From Caenimonas koreensis DSM 17982 (GTDB lineage Bacteria > Pseudomonadota > Gammaproteobacteria > Burkholderiales > Burkholderiaceae_C), in NCBI RefSeq assembly GCF_009646335.1, contig NZ_WJBU01000010.1, positions 1 to 64,000 on the forward strand: DNA of 64,000 nucleotides, given 5' to 3'. The position numbers were made by a program, and so were the translations under genes. This document shows positions 56,107 through 64,000 of the stretch, in pieces (within the stretch, counting starts at the first letter, position 1; every line of letters starts with the position of its first letter). A model generated the notes under the pieces. It had not been told where the DNA came from. It made no database searches and worked only from the letters and a program-made list of their open reading frames with translations.

Positions 56107-56853
56107 ATGCCTTCACACAAGCTAATCGCTGGCAACTGGAAGATGAACGGCAGCCTGGCCGAGAACGAGGCGCTCGTGCGCGCCATCGCGGCCGGCATGG
56201 GTGAAGCGACATGCACGGTAGCCGTCTGCGCGCCTGCGCTGTACCTGGGCCAATTGCAGCAGCTGCGCGCGGGTTCGCGCCTGGAAGCCGGCGCGCAAGA
56301 TGTATCGGCGCACACGCAAGGCGCGTACACCGGCGAAGTCTCCGCGAAGATGCTCAAGGAATTTGGCGTGCGCTATGCGATCGTCGGTCATTCCGAGCGC
56401 AGGCAGTATCACCACGAGAGCGATGCGCTGGTGGCAGACAAAGCCAAGGCGGCGCTTGCTTCGGGCATCACACCGATTGTCTGCGTGGGCGAAACCCTGG
56501 CCGAGCGCGAAGCGGGCAAGACCGAAGAGGTCGTCAAGCGCCAGCTGGCTGCGGTGATCCACACCAATGGGCATTGCATCAGCGAAGTCGTGGTCGCATA
56601 TGAGCCCGTCTGGGCTATCGGCACGGGCAAGACAGCAACGCCGGAAATGGCGCAGCAAGTGCATGCGGTGCTGCGCGCGCAGTTGAAGGCCGCGACGGAC
56701 CACGCCGATCGCGTGCACATTCTTTATGGCGGCAGCATGAATGCTGCCAATGCGCAGGCCTTGCTTGCGCAGCCGGACATCGATGGCGGGCTGGTGGGCG
56801 GAGCTTCGCTCAAGGCTGCCGATTTCCTGCAGATCGTTGCCGCAGCGCGTTGA
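56107..56853 (+). CDS. tpiA: Triosephosphate isomerase
   Basis: A protein of 248 residues interconverting glyceraldehyde-3-phosphate and dihydroxyacetone phosphate. Active-site residues are the N-terminal Lys in AGNWKMNG, the His in IVGHSERR, the Glu in [12 protein letters not shown] and the phosphate loop [11 protein letters not shown]. It follows the oxidoreductase gene by 2 bases, so the two are co-transcribed. Confidence 0.97.
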   Translation: MPSHKLIAGNWKMNGSLAENEALVRAIAAGMGEATCTVAVCAPALYLGQLQQLRAGSRLEAGAQDVSAHTQGAYTGEVSAKMLKEFGVRYAIVGHSERRQYHHESDALVADKAKAALASGITPIVCVGETLAEREAGKTEEVVKRQLAAVIHTNGHCISEVVVAYEPVWAIGTGKTATPEMAQQVHAVLRAQLKAATDHADRVHILYGGSMNAANAQALLAQPDIDGGLVGGASLKAADFLQIVAAAR

Positions 56854-56895
56854 ACGCGGCGCGGCGCAAATCAGAACAACGGAGTTGATAGAAAA

Positions 56896-57318
56896 ATGAA
56901 CGTGATTCTCACCATCGTCCTGGCTGTCCAGATGCTGTCGGCACTGGGCATGATCGGCCTCATCCTCGTGCAGCACGGCAAGGGTGCCGACATGGGCGCG
57001 GCCTTTGGCAGCGGCGGCTCTGGCAGCCTCTTCGGTGCCAGCGGCAGCGCCAACTTCCTGTCGCGCACAACGGCCGTGCTTGCCGGCATCTTCTTCGTCT
57101 GCACGCTTGCGCTGGCTTACTTCGGCAACCTGCGTGCTCCTTCCGCGGGTGGCGGCAGTGTGCTCGACGGTGCTGCACCTGTCACGGCGCCAGCGGCCTC
57201 CGGCGCTGCTGCGCAGATCCCGGTCACTGCGGCGCCTTCAGCGGCACCTGCTTCAGCAGCAGTGGCACCGGTGCCTGCTGCGCCTGCTTCGGGCGCTGGT
57301 CAAATCCCGACGAAGTGA
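56896..57318 (+). CDS. secG: Preprotein translocase subunit SecG
   Basis: A protein of 140 residues. Two membrane helices (about 3-23 and 52-72) are separated by GKGADMGAAFGSGGSGSLFGASGSANFLSR. It assists SecYE in protein export. The C-terminal about 60 residues are Ala/Pro-rich (TAPAASGAAAQIPVTAAPSA), a common extension in Betaproteobacteria. Confidence 0.94.
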   Translation: MNVILTIVLAVQMLSALGMIGLILVQHGKGADMGAAFGSGGSGSLFGASGSANFLSRTTAVLAGIFFVCTLALAYFGNLRAPSAGGGSVLDGAAPVTAPAASGAAAQIPVTAAPSAAPASAAVAPVPAAPASGAGQIPTK

Positions 57319-57323
57319 ATCGT

Positions 57324-57352
57324 GTTTTCCTCTGCCATCGCGAGAGGAAAAC
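57324..57352 (+). other. Stem-loop after secG
   Basis: A perfect 10-bp stem GTTTTCCTCT/AGAGGAAAAC (57324-57333 with 57343-57352) over a 9-base loop begins 5 bases after the secG stop. No T run follows, so it is probably an mRNA 3' stabiliser or weak terminator. Confidence 0.55.
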
Positions 57353-57439
57353 GCTCAGTTTCAGGGTAAACTCCTACGCTGTCAGGAAGACGAATTTCCG
57401 TTGAAGACCTCGCGTCTTTCGGGCACACAAGTTACGACT

Positions 57440-57524
57440 GCCGTCGTGGTGAAATTGGTAGACACGCTATCTTGAGGGGGTAGTGGCGAAAGCTGTGCGA
57501 GTTCGAGTCTCGCCGACGGCACCA
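57440..57524 (+). tRNA. tRNA-Leu (anticodon GAG)
   Basis: An 85-base tRNA with a 7-bp acceptor stem GCCGTCG/CGACGGC, long variable arm, T-loop GTTCGAGTC and encoded CCA. The anticodon loop reads CTTGAGG, giving GAG. It lies between secG and nuoA, a conserved position in related genomes. Confidence 0.97.
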
Positions 57525-57589
57525 GAGAAGAAAATGGGGCTCCGGGCAACGCGTTCAACGCGTCCTTGCTGCCCCGCGAGAAGCCCACG

Positions 57590-57961
57590 ATGAACCTCGA
57601 TCAGTACCTGCCTGTCCTCCTGTTTATCCTGGTTGGCGTGGCAGTCGGTGTGATCCCCCAGGTACTTGGCTGGGTTTTCTCCAGCGCAATGGGCGTGCGC
57701 AAGCCGGACGCGCAGAAGAACTCCCCTTACGAATGCGGCTTCGAGGCCTTTGAAGACGCCCGCATGAAATTCGACGTGCGTTACTACCTCGTCGCCATCC
57801 TGTTCATCCTTTTCGACCTCGAAATCGCGTTCCTGTTTCCGTGGGCCGTGGCCCTCAAGGACATCGGCATCGTCGGCTTCTGGTCCATGATGCTTTTCCT
57901 GGGCATCCTGGTCGTCGGCTTCATCTACGAATGGAAGAAGGGCGCACTCGACTGGGAATGA
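57590..57961 (+). CDS. nuoA: NADH-quinone oxidoreductase subunit A
   Basis: A protein of 123 residues with three membrane helices (about 8-30, 62-85 and 90-113). [26 protein letters not shown] is the conserved loop of NuoA. First gene of the complex I operon. The start at 57590 matches family length; an upstream Met in the frame would add eight residues. Its promoter is probably between the tRNA and this gene or upstream of the tRNA. Confidence 0.95.
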   Translation: MNLDQYLPVLLFILVGVAVGVIPQVLGWVFSSAMGVRKPDAQKNSPYECGFEAFEDARMKFDVRYYLVAILFILFDLEIAFLFPWAVALKDIGIVGFWSMMLFLGILVVGFIYEWKKGALDWE

Positions 57962-58007
57962 CCCGCGGGCGCATTCAACCATCAGCAAACCGGAAAGCAA
58001 CGCGTCA

Positions 58008-58487
58008 ATGGCTACTGAAGGCATTCTCGACAAGGGCATGGTCACGACCACCGTCGACTCGGTGATCAATTGGGCCAAGACAGGCTCCCTCTGGCCGATG
58101 ACATTCGGCCTCGCGTGCTGCGCTGTGGAAATGATGCATGCGGGCGCAGCCCGCTACGACATTGACCGCTTCGGCATGCTGTTTCGCCCCAGCCCGCGCC
58201 AGTCCGACCTGATGATCGTGGCCGGCACGCTCTGCAACAAGATGGCGCCCGCATTGCGCAAGGTGTACGACCAGATGCCCGAGCCGCGCTGGGTGCTGTC
58301 GATGGGTTCATGCGCCAACGGCGGCGGTTACTACCACTACAGCTATTCGGTCGTGCGCGGATGCGACCGCATCGTGCCGGTCGATGTGTACGTGCCCGGC
58401 TGCCCACCCACGGCAGAGGCACTGCTTTACGGAATCATCCAGCTGCAGCAAAAAATCCGCCGCACGCAAACGATTGCGCGGGCCTGA
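58008..58487 (+). CDS. nuoB: NADH-quinone oxidoreductase subunit B
   Basis: A protein of 159 residues carrying the N2 [4Fe-4S] cluster, the last electron carrier before quinone. Ligands are in [24 protein letters not shown] and [12 protein letters not shown] peripheral-arm subunit at the membrane junction. It lies 46 bases after nuoA. Confidence 0.97.
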   Translation: MATEGILDKGMVTTTVDSVINWAKTGSLWPMTFGLACCAVEMMHAGAARYDIDRFGMLFRPSPRQSDLMIVAGTLCNKMAPALRKVYDQMPEPRWVLSMGSCANGGGYYHYSYSVVRGCDRIVPVDVYVPGCPPTAEALLYGIIQLQQKIRRTQTIARA

Positions 58488-58488
58488 T

Positions 58489-59106
58489 ATGGACGCCACA
58501 CCTGTTTACGCAATCGACCCCGCAGCACTGAAAGACACAGTAGCTGCTGCATTGGGCGACAAGGCCAAGCGCGTTGACCTCGCCCTGGGTGAAGTCACCG
58601 TCACAGTCACTCCCGCCAACTACCTCGCCGCCGCGCAAATCCTGCATGACGCGCCCGGATGCCAGTTCGAGCAGTTGCTCGACTTGTGCGGGCTGGACTA
58701 TTCCGACTATGGCAACGGCGGCTGGGAAGGCTCACGCTACTGCGTCGCTTCCCACTTGTTGTCGGTCTCGCTCAACCAGCGCGTGCGCCTGAAAGTTTTC
58801 GCCAGTGACGACGACATGCCTGTGGTCGATTCGATCAATGGCGTATGGAACTCGGCCAACTGGTTCGAGCGCGAGGCATTCGATCTGTACGGCATCGTGT
58901 TCGAAGGTCATGAAGACCTGCGCCGCATCCTGACCGACTACGGCTTTATCGGCCACCCGTTCCGCAAGGATTTCCCTGTGTCCGGCCAGGTCGAGATGCA
59001 ATACGACGCCGAGCGCAAGCGCGTCATCTATCAGCCCGTGTCGATCGAGCCGCGAGAAATCACGCCGCGCATCATCCGTGAAGACCACTACGGCGGTATC
59101 AAATAA
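58489..59106 (+). CDS. nuoC: NADH-quinone oxidoreductase subunit C
   Basis: A protein of 205 residues, separate from NuoD as usual in Betaproteobacteria. The family block is [41 protein letters not shown]. It starts one base after the nuoB stop; longer frames overlapping nuoB are not supported. Confidence 0.96.
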   Translation: MDATPVYAIDPAALKDTVAAALGDKAKRVDLALGEVTVTVTPANYLAAAQILHDAPGCQFEQLLDLCGLDYSDYGNGGWEGSRYCVASHLLSVSLNQRVRLKVFASDDDMPVVDSINGVWNSANWFEREAFDLYGIVFEGHEDLRRILTDYGFIGHPFRKDFPVSGQVEMQYDAERKRVIYQPVSIEPREITPRIIREDHYGGIK

Positions 59107-60359
59107 TGGCCGAGATCAAAAACTACACGTTGAACTTCGGACCGCAGCACCCGGCCGCGCACGGCGTGCTGCGCCTGGTGCTCGAGCTCGACGGCGAAGT
59201 GATCCAGCGCGCCGATCCGCACATCGGCTTGCTGCACCGCGCGACCGAAAAGCTCGCGGAAACCAAGACGTACATCCAGTCGCTGCCCTACATGGACCGG
59301 CTCGACTACGTGTCGATGATGTCGAACGAGCATGCGTACTGCCTCGCGATCGAAAGACTCATGGGTATTGAAGTGCCTGTTCGCGCGCAGTACATCCGCG
59401 TGATGTATTCGGAGATCACGCGGCTGCTCAATCACCTGTTGTGGCTCGGCGCGCACGGCCTCGACTGCGGCGCGATGAACATCCTCATCTACTGCTTCCG
59501 CGAGCGTGAAGACCTGTTCGACATGTACGAGGCAGTGTCGGGCGCGCGTATGCACGCAGCGTATTTCCGCCCGGGCGGTGTCTATCGCGACCTGCCGGAT
59601 TCGATGCCGCAGTACCAGGTGAGCAAGGTCAAGAACCAGCGCGCCATCGACCGGCTGAACGAGAACCGGCAGGGCTCGCTGCTCGACTTCATCGAAGACT
59701 TCACCAAGCGCTTTCCTGCGTACGTTGACGAATACGAAACCCTGCTCACGGACAACCGCATCTGGAAGCAGCGCACCGTTGGCATCGGCGTGGTCACGCC
59801 CGAGCGAGCGCTCAATCTTGGCTTCACTGGCCCCATGCTGCGCGGCTCCGGCTTCGCCTGGGACTTGCGCAAGAAGCAGCCGTACGAGGTGTACGGCCAG
59901 ATGGACTTCGACATCCCCGTTGGCAAGACGGGCGACTGCTACGACCGTTACCTCGTGCGCGTGCAGGAGCTGCGTGAGTCGAACAAGATCATCAAGCAGT
60001 GCGTGGACTGGCTGCGCGCCAACCCGGGCCCCGTCATCACCGACAACCACAAGGTCGCACCACCGGACCGCGAATCGATGAAGAGCAACATGGAGGAGCT
60101 GATCCACCACTTCAAGCTCTTCTCCGAAGGCTTCCGCGTGCCCGAAGGCGAGGCCTATGCTTCCGTCGAGCATCCCAAGGGCGAGTTCGGCATCTACATC
60201 GTGAGCGATGGCGCCAACAAACCCTACCGCCTGAAGATCCGCCCGCCGGGCTTCGCGCATCTGGCCGCCATGGACGAAATGTCGCGCGGCCACATGATCG
60301 CCGACGCCGTCGCCGTGATCGGCACCATGGACATCGTGTTCGGAGAAATTGACCGATGA
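59106..60359 (+). CDS. nuoD: NADH-quinone oxidoreductase subunit D
   Basis: A protein of 417 residues that forms the quinone-binding site with NuoB. Landmarks are [29 protein letters not shown] and [21 protein letters not shown]. Its ATG shares a base with the nuoC stop. Confidence 0.97.
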   Translation: MAEIKNYTLNFGPQHPAAHGVLRLVLELDGEVIQRADPHIGLLHRATEKLAETKTYIQSLPYMDRLDYVSMMSNEHAYCLAIERLMGIEVPVRAQYIRVMYSEITRLLNHLLWLGAHGLDCGAMNILIYCFREREDLFDMYEAVSGARMHAAYFRPGGVYRDLPDSMPQYQVSKVKNQRAIDRLNENRQGSLLDFIEDFTKRFPAYVDEYETLLTDNRIWKQRTVGIGVVTPERALNLGFTGPMLRGSGFAWDLRKKQPYEVYGQMDFDIPVGKTGDCYDRYLVRVQELRESNKIIKQCVDWLRANPGPVITDNHKVAPPDRESMKSNMEELIHHFKLFSEGFRVPEGEAYASVEHPKGEFGIYIVSDGANKPYRLKIRPPGFAHLAAMDEMSRGHMIADAVAVIGTMDIVFGEIDR

Positions 60360-60841
60360 TTTCAGATTCGATGCGTGCCTTGTTCGACAAGGAAGTCGCG
60401 AAGTACCCCGCTGAGCAGCGCATCTCCGCTGTGATGGCCTGCCTGGCCATCGTGCAAAAGGAAGACGGTTATGTCAGCGCCGGACGTGAAGCCGAGATTG
60501 CGGCCTACATCGGCGTCGAGCCTATCGCTGTGCATGAGGTCACCACGTTCTACAACATGTACAACCAGAAGCCGGTGGGCAAGTACAAGTTGAACGTCTG
60601 CACCAACCTGCCGTGCCAGTTGCGCGACGGCACCAACGCGCTGCACTATCTTGAAAAGAAGCTTGGCGTGCGCATGGGCGAGACAACGCCTGACGGCCTG
60701 TTCACGCTGCAGCAAACCGAATGCCTGGGCGCCTGCGCCGACTCGCCGGTGATGCTGGTGAACGACCGCACGATGTGCAGCTTCATGAGCAATGACAAAC
60801 TCGATCAGCTGATTGATGGTTTGAAGGGTGCAACATCATGA
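60356..60841 (+). CDS. nuoE: NADH-quinone oxidoreductase subunit E
   Basis: A protein of 161 residues with the N1a [2Fe-2S] cluster: CTNLPC and [10 protein letters not shown]. It overlaps nuoD and nuoF by ATGA. It works in the NADH dehydrogenase module with NuoF. Confidence 0.96.
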   Translation: MISDSMRALFDKEVAKYPAEQRISAVMACLAIVQKEDGYVSAGREAEIAAYIGVEPIAVHEVTTFYNMYNQKPVGKYKLNVCTNLPCQLRDGTNALHYLEKKLGVRMGETTPDGLFTLQQTECLGACADSPVMLVNDRTMCSFMSNDKLDQLIDGLKGATS

Positions 60842-62175
60842 ACGCCGAACAAGTCCTGGCCCAGTTCAAGGCCACCGGCGTGCAAACATGCTTTCACGGC
60901 CGCCACATCAACCCGCAGATCTATAAAGACCTCGACGGCACGAACTGGCGCCTGAAAGATTATGAAAAGCGCGAAGGCTATGCAGCGCTGCGCAAGATCC
61001 TCACTGAAGGTCTGACGCAAGACCAGGTGATCGCCACGGTGAAGGAATCCGCACTGCGCGGTCGCGGCGGCGCAGGCTTTCCCACGGGCCTGAAGTGGAG
61101 CTTCATGCCCCGCCAGTTCCCGGGCCAGAAGTACCTCGTGTGCAATTCCGACGAAGGCGAGCCGGGCACCTGCAAGGACCGCGACCTGCTGCAATACAAC
61201 CCGCACCAGGTGATCGAAGGCATGGCGATTGCCGCCTACGCCATGGGTATCACCGTGGGCTACAACTACATCCACGGCGAAATCTGGGACACCTTCGAGC
61301 GCTTCGGTGAAGCACTCGAAGAGGCGAGGGCGGCCGGCTATCTTGGCGACAAGATCATGGGCTCGAACTTCAGCTTCCAGCTCCATGCATTCCACGGTTT
61401 CGGCGCGTACATCTGCGGTGAAGAAACCGCGTTGCTTGAGTCGCTTGAAGGCAAGAAGGGCCAGCCGCGATTCAAGCCGCCGTTCCCCGCAAGCTTTGGC
61501 CTGTACGGCAAGCCCACGACGATCAACAACACCGAGACATTCGCGGCTGTGCCGTGGATCATCCGCAATGGCGGCCAGGCTTACCTGGAGTGCGGCAAGC
61601 CGAACAACGGCGGCACCAAGATCTATTCGGTCTCGGGCGACGTGGAGTTGCCGGGCAACTATGAAGTGCCACTCGGCACACCGTTCGCCAAGCTGCTTGA
61701 ACTCGCAGGTGGCGTGCGCAAGGGCCGCACGCTGAAGGCTGTGATCCCGGGTGGCTCGTCGGCACCTGTCCTGCCGGCCGACATCATGATGCAGTGCACG
61801 ATGGACTACGACTCCATCGCCAAGGCCGGCTCCATGCTGGGTTCGGGCGCTGTCATCGTCATGGACGACAGCCGCGACATGGTCGAGTCGCTCCTGCGCC
61901 TGTCGTACTTCTACATGCATGAGTCGTGCGGCCAGTGCACGCCCTGCCGTGAAGGCACTGGCTGGCTGTGGCGCGTGGTCGAACGCATCCATAACGGTCA
62001 TGGCCGCCCGAGCGACCTCGACCTGCTCAATTCCGTGGCTGACAACATCCAGGGCCGCACGATCTGCGCGCTGGGTGACGCAGCTGCCATGCCCGTGCGC
62101 GCAATGATCAAGCACTTCCGCCACGAGTTCGAAGCAAAGATCCAGAAGGCGCAGCAACAAGCCGTGCAGGCCTGA
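60838..62175 (+). CDS. nuoF: NADH-quinone oxidoreductase subunit F
   Basis: A protein of 445 residues that binds NADH and FMN and holds the N3 [4Fe-4S] cluster. Motifs are [32 protein letters not shown] and the cluster ligands [15 protein letters not shown] with a distal Cys in [11 protein letters not shown]. It starts as ATGA over the nuoE stop. Confidence 0.97.
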   Translation: MNAEQVLAQFKATGVQTCFHGRHINPQIYKDLDGTNWRLKDYEKREGYAALRKILTEGLTQDQVIATVKESALRGRGGAGFPTGLKWSFMPRQFPGQKYLVCNSDEGEPGTCKDRDLLQYNPHQVIEGMAIAAYAMGITVGYNYIHGEIWDTFERFGEALEEARAAGYLGDKIMGSNFSFQLHAFHGFGAYICGEETALLESLEGKKGQPRFKPPFPASFGLYGKPTTINNTETFAAVPWIIRNGGQAYLECGKPNNGGTKIYSVSGDVELPGNYEVPLGTPFAKLLELAGGVRKGRTLKAVIPGGSSAPVLPADIMMQCTMDYDSIAKAGSMLGSGAVIVMDDSRDMVESLLRLSYFYMHESCGQCTPCREGTGWLWRVVERIHNGHGRPSDLDLLNSVADNIQGRTICALGDAAAMPVRAMIKHFRHEFEAKIQKAQQQAVQA

Positions 62176-62182
62176 ACACGAT

Positions 62183-64000
62183 ATGGTTGAAATCGATCTC
62201 GACGGACAAAAAGTCTCGGTTACCGAAGGCAGCATGATCATGCATGCTGCGGACAAGGCCGGCACGTACATCCCGCACTTCTGCTATCACAAGAAGCTTT
62301 CCATCGCGGCCAACTGCCGCATGTGTCTGGTTGACGTGGAGAAGGCGCCCAAGCCCATGCCCGCCTGCGCCACGCCCGTGACCAACGGCATGATCGTGCG
62401 CACCAAGAGCGAGAAGGCGATCAAGGCACAAGCCTCGGTGATGGAATTCCTGCTGATCAACCATCCGCTGGACTGCCCGATCTGCGACCAGGGCGGTGAG
62501 TGCCAGCTGCAGGATCTGGCCGTGGGCTACGGCGGCTCATCGTCGCGCTACCAGGAAGAAAAGCGCGTCGTCATGCACAAGGACGTCGGCCCGCTGATCT
62601 CGATGGAAGAGATGAGCCGCTGCATCCACTGCACACGTTGCGTGCGCTTTGGCCAGGAAGTCGCCGGCGTGATGGAACTCGGCATGATCCACCGCGGCGA
62701 GCACGCGGAGATCACCACGGTGCTGAACGACACGGTGGACTCCGAAGTCTCCGGCAACATGATCGACCTGTGCCCGGTCGGTGCGCTCACGAGCAAGCCG
62801 TTCCGCTACCAGGCTCGCACTTGGGAGCTCTCGCGCCGCAAGTCGGTCAGCCCGCACGACTCCACCGGCTCGAACCTCATCGTGCAGGTCAAGGGCAACA
62901 AGGTCCTGCGCGTTCTCCCGTTTGAAAACAACGATGTGAACGAATGCTGGCTCGCCGATCGCGACCGCTTTTCCTATGAAGCGCTCAACAGTGACGAGCG
63001 CCTGACGTCCCCCATGATCAAGCAGGGCGGCGAGTGGAAGACGGTCGATTGGCAAACGGCGCTCGAATACGTTGCCAATGGCCTGAAGCAGATCAAGGCC
63101 GACCACGGCGCGCAAAGTATCGGCGCGCTGGTCAGCCCGCACAGCACATCGGAAGAGCTGTTCCTCGCAGCGCAGCTCGTGCGCGGCCTGGGCAGCGAGA
63201 ACATTGATTACCGCCTGCGCAATGCGGAGTTCGCCAAGGGTGAGGGTGTCAAGTGGCTCGGCACGACGATCGCATCGCTGTCCACACTGCAAAGCGCATT
63301 CGTCATCGGCTCGAACCTGCGCAAGGACCATCCGCTGTTCGCGCTGCGCATTCGCGGTGCAGCGCGTCAGGGCGCGAAGGTTTCCGTGATTCACGACTGG
63401 GCCGACGACTGGGCGATGCCCATCGCCACTTCGGTGGTTGCTCCTGCGTCCGATTGGGTGCGTGAACTGTCGGCTGTCGCATCAGCCGTCGCCAGCGACA
63501 AGGGCGCCACGGCACCCGTGAATGCCACTGCTGGCGATTCGCACAAGGCCATCGCGCAATCGCTGCTCAGCGGCGAGCGCAAAGCCATCTTGCTGGGCAA
63601 CGCGGCAGCGCACCACGCGCAAGCCTCAACCCTGCTGGCCATTGCCAACTGGATCGGTGAGCAAACCGGCGCGACCGTGGGCTACCTCTCTGAAGCAGCC
63701 AACACGGTGGGCGCGCAGCTTGTGAACGCACTCCCGGGCGAGGGCGGCCTGAACGCCGGCCAGATGCTCGACGGCGCGCTCAAGGCGGCGATCCTTCTGA
63801 ACACCGAGCCCGAATTCGATTCGGCAGGGGGTGCAGACGCTGCAGCCGCCCTCACCAGTGCGCAGATGGTTGTCACGCTCAGCCCGTTCAAGGCCAACAT
63901 GCCGTTCAGCGATGTGCTGCTGCCCATCGCGCCGTTCACTGAAACGCCGGGCACCTTTGTCAACGCCGAAGGGCGCGTGCAGAGCTTCCACGCCGTTGTC
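62183..64000 (+). CDS. nuoG: NADH-quinone oxidoreductase subunit G (3' end cut by window edge)
   Basis: The first 606 residues are present and the frame is open to the last base. The N-terminal [2Fe-2S] ligands are FCYHKKLSIAANCRMC, followed by the His-Cys cluster HPLDCPICDQGGECQLQD, the [4Fe-4S] motif SRCIHCTRCVRF and a molybdopterin-type domain of the NuoG large fold. Its ATG lies 7 bases after the nuoF stop. It carries most of the clusters of the peripheral arm. Confidence 0.96.
   Translation, partial: MVEIDLDGQKVSVTEGSMIMHAADKAGTYIPHFCYHKKLSIAANCRMCLVDVEKAPKPMPACATPVTNGMIVRTKSEKAIKAQASVMEFLLINHPLDCPICDQGGECQLQDLAVGYGGSSSRYQEEKRVVMHKDVGPLISMEEMSRCIHCTRCVRFGQEVAGVMELGMIHRGEHAEITTVLNDTVDSEVSGNMIDLCPVGALTSKPFRYQARTWELSRRKSVSPHDSTGSNLIVQVKGNKVLRVLPFENNDVNECWLADRDRFSYEALNSDERLTSPMIKQGGEWKTVDWQTALEYVANGLKQIKADHGAQSIGALVSPHSTSEELFLAAQLVRGLGSENIDYRLRNAEFAKGEGVKWLGTTIASLSTLQSAFVIGSNLRKDHPLFALRIRGAARQGAKVSVIHDWADDWAMPIATSVVAPASDWVRELSAVASAVASDKGATAPVNATAGDSHKAIAQSLLSGERKAILLGNAAAHHAQASTLLAIANWIGEQTGATVGYLSEAANTVGAQLVNALPGEGGLNAGQMLDGALKAAILLNTEPEFDSAGGADAAAALTSAQMVVTLSPFKANMPFSDVLLPIAPFTETPGTFVNAEGRVQSFHAVV

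Overview
The window is GC-rich bacterial chromosome and almost certainly from the Comamonadaceae or a close relative (Burkholderiales, Betaproteobacteria). The run rpsO - pnp - quinone oxidoreductase - tpiA - secG - tRNA-Leu - nuoABCDEFG, the suhB/trmJ/cysE cluster and the rpsU/yqeY pair are typical of that group, and the protein sequences read as Burkholderiales. The genus cannot be fixed from the sequence alone.

Layout. 1-240: left end of an IS3-family element that appears to have cut into a small exported-protein gene. 522-1755: a tyrosine-rich exported repeat protein and a DUF3455 lipoprotein. 1845-9104 (minus strand): a run of sensing genes, namely an ECF sigma factor with a cupin anti-sigma, DUF2306 and DUF6622 membrane proteins, two 2TM proteins with a small exported peptide between them, a LytS-type kinase and LytTR regulator, ending in a secreted glycoside-hydrolase/RTX-like protein. 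9193-10919: DUF4198 protein and UppP. 11054-12996: an RloA/RloB (AbiL-type) two-gene defence system. 13116-20307: hydrolase, Anbu peptidase, MutS, a soluble histidine kinase flanked by a duplicated piece of the mutS 5' end, and an unrecognised proline-rich protein. 20360-28787: housekeeping (MscS channel, SuhB-like phosphatase, TrmJ, CysE, Mog, DarP, PmbA, YqeY, S21, BaiN).

28833-40252 is a complete nitrate assimilation locus on the minus strand. A NasT-type ANTAR regulator is followed by a leader containing two hexaloop hairpins of the ANTAR-target type and an intrinsic terminator. Then come the nitrate ABC transporter (binding protein, permease, ATPase), NirB, NirD, NasA, YbiB and CobA, the last feeding siroheme to NirB. 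The permease carries an in-frame palindromic repeat in its N-terminus. The logic is that nitrate is sensed, NasT binds the leader RNA, termination is relieved, and uptake and reduction to ammonium follow.

40297-45500 holds TsaD, an Hsp20 chaperone, an orphan amino-acid-type binding protein, an aminotransferase and a glycosyltransferase. 45579-52155 holds two tandem paralogous proteins of about 1,070-1,080 residues, built of alternating cadherin/Ig-like modules behind an LEPR-type N-terminal motif and sharing an unusual C-terminal tail. 52264-64000 is the core block from rpsO to nuoG, which runs off the window edge.

The best candidates for something new are the tandem LEPR-motif proteins, the unrecognised protein at 18991-20307, the 2TM/peptide/LytS module, and the kinase inserted between two copies of the mutS start. 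No CRISPR array, prophage or rRNA was seen.
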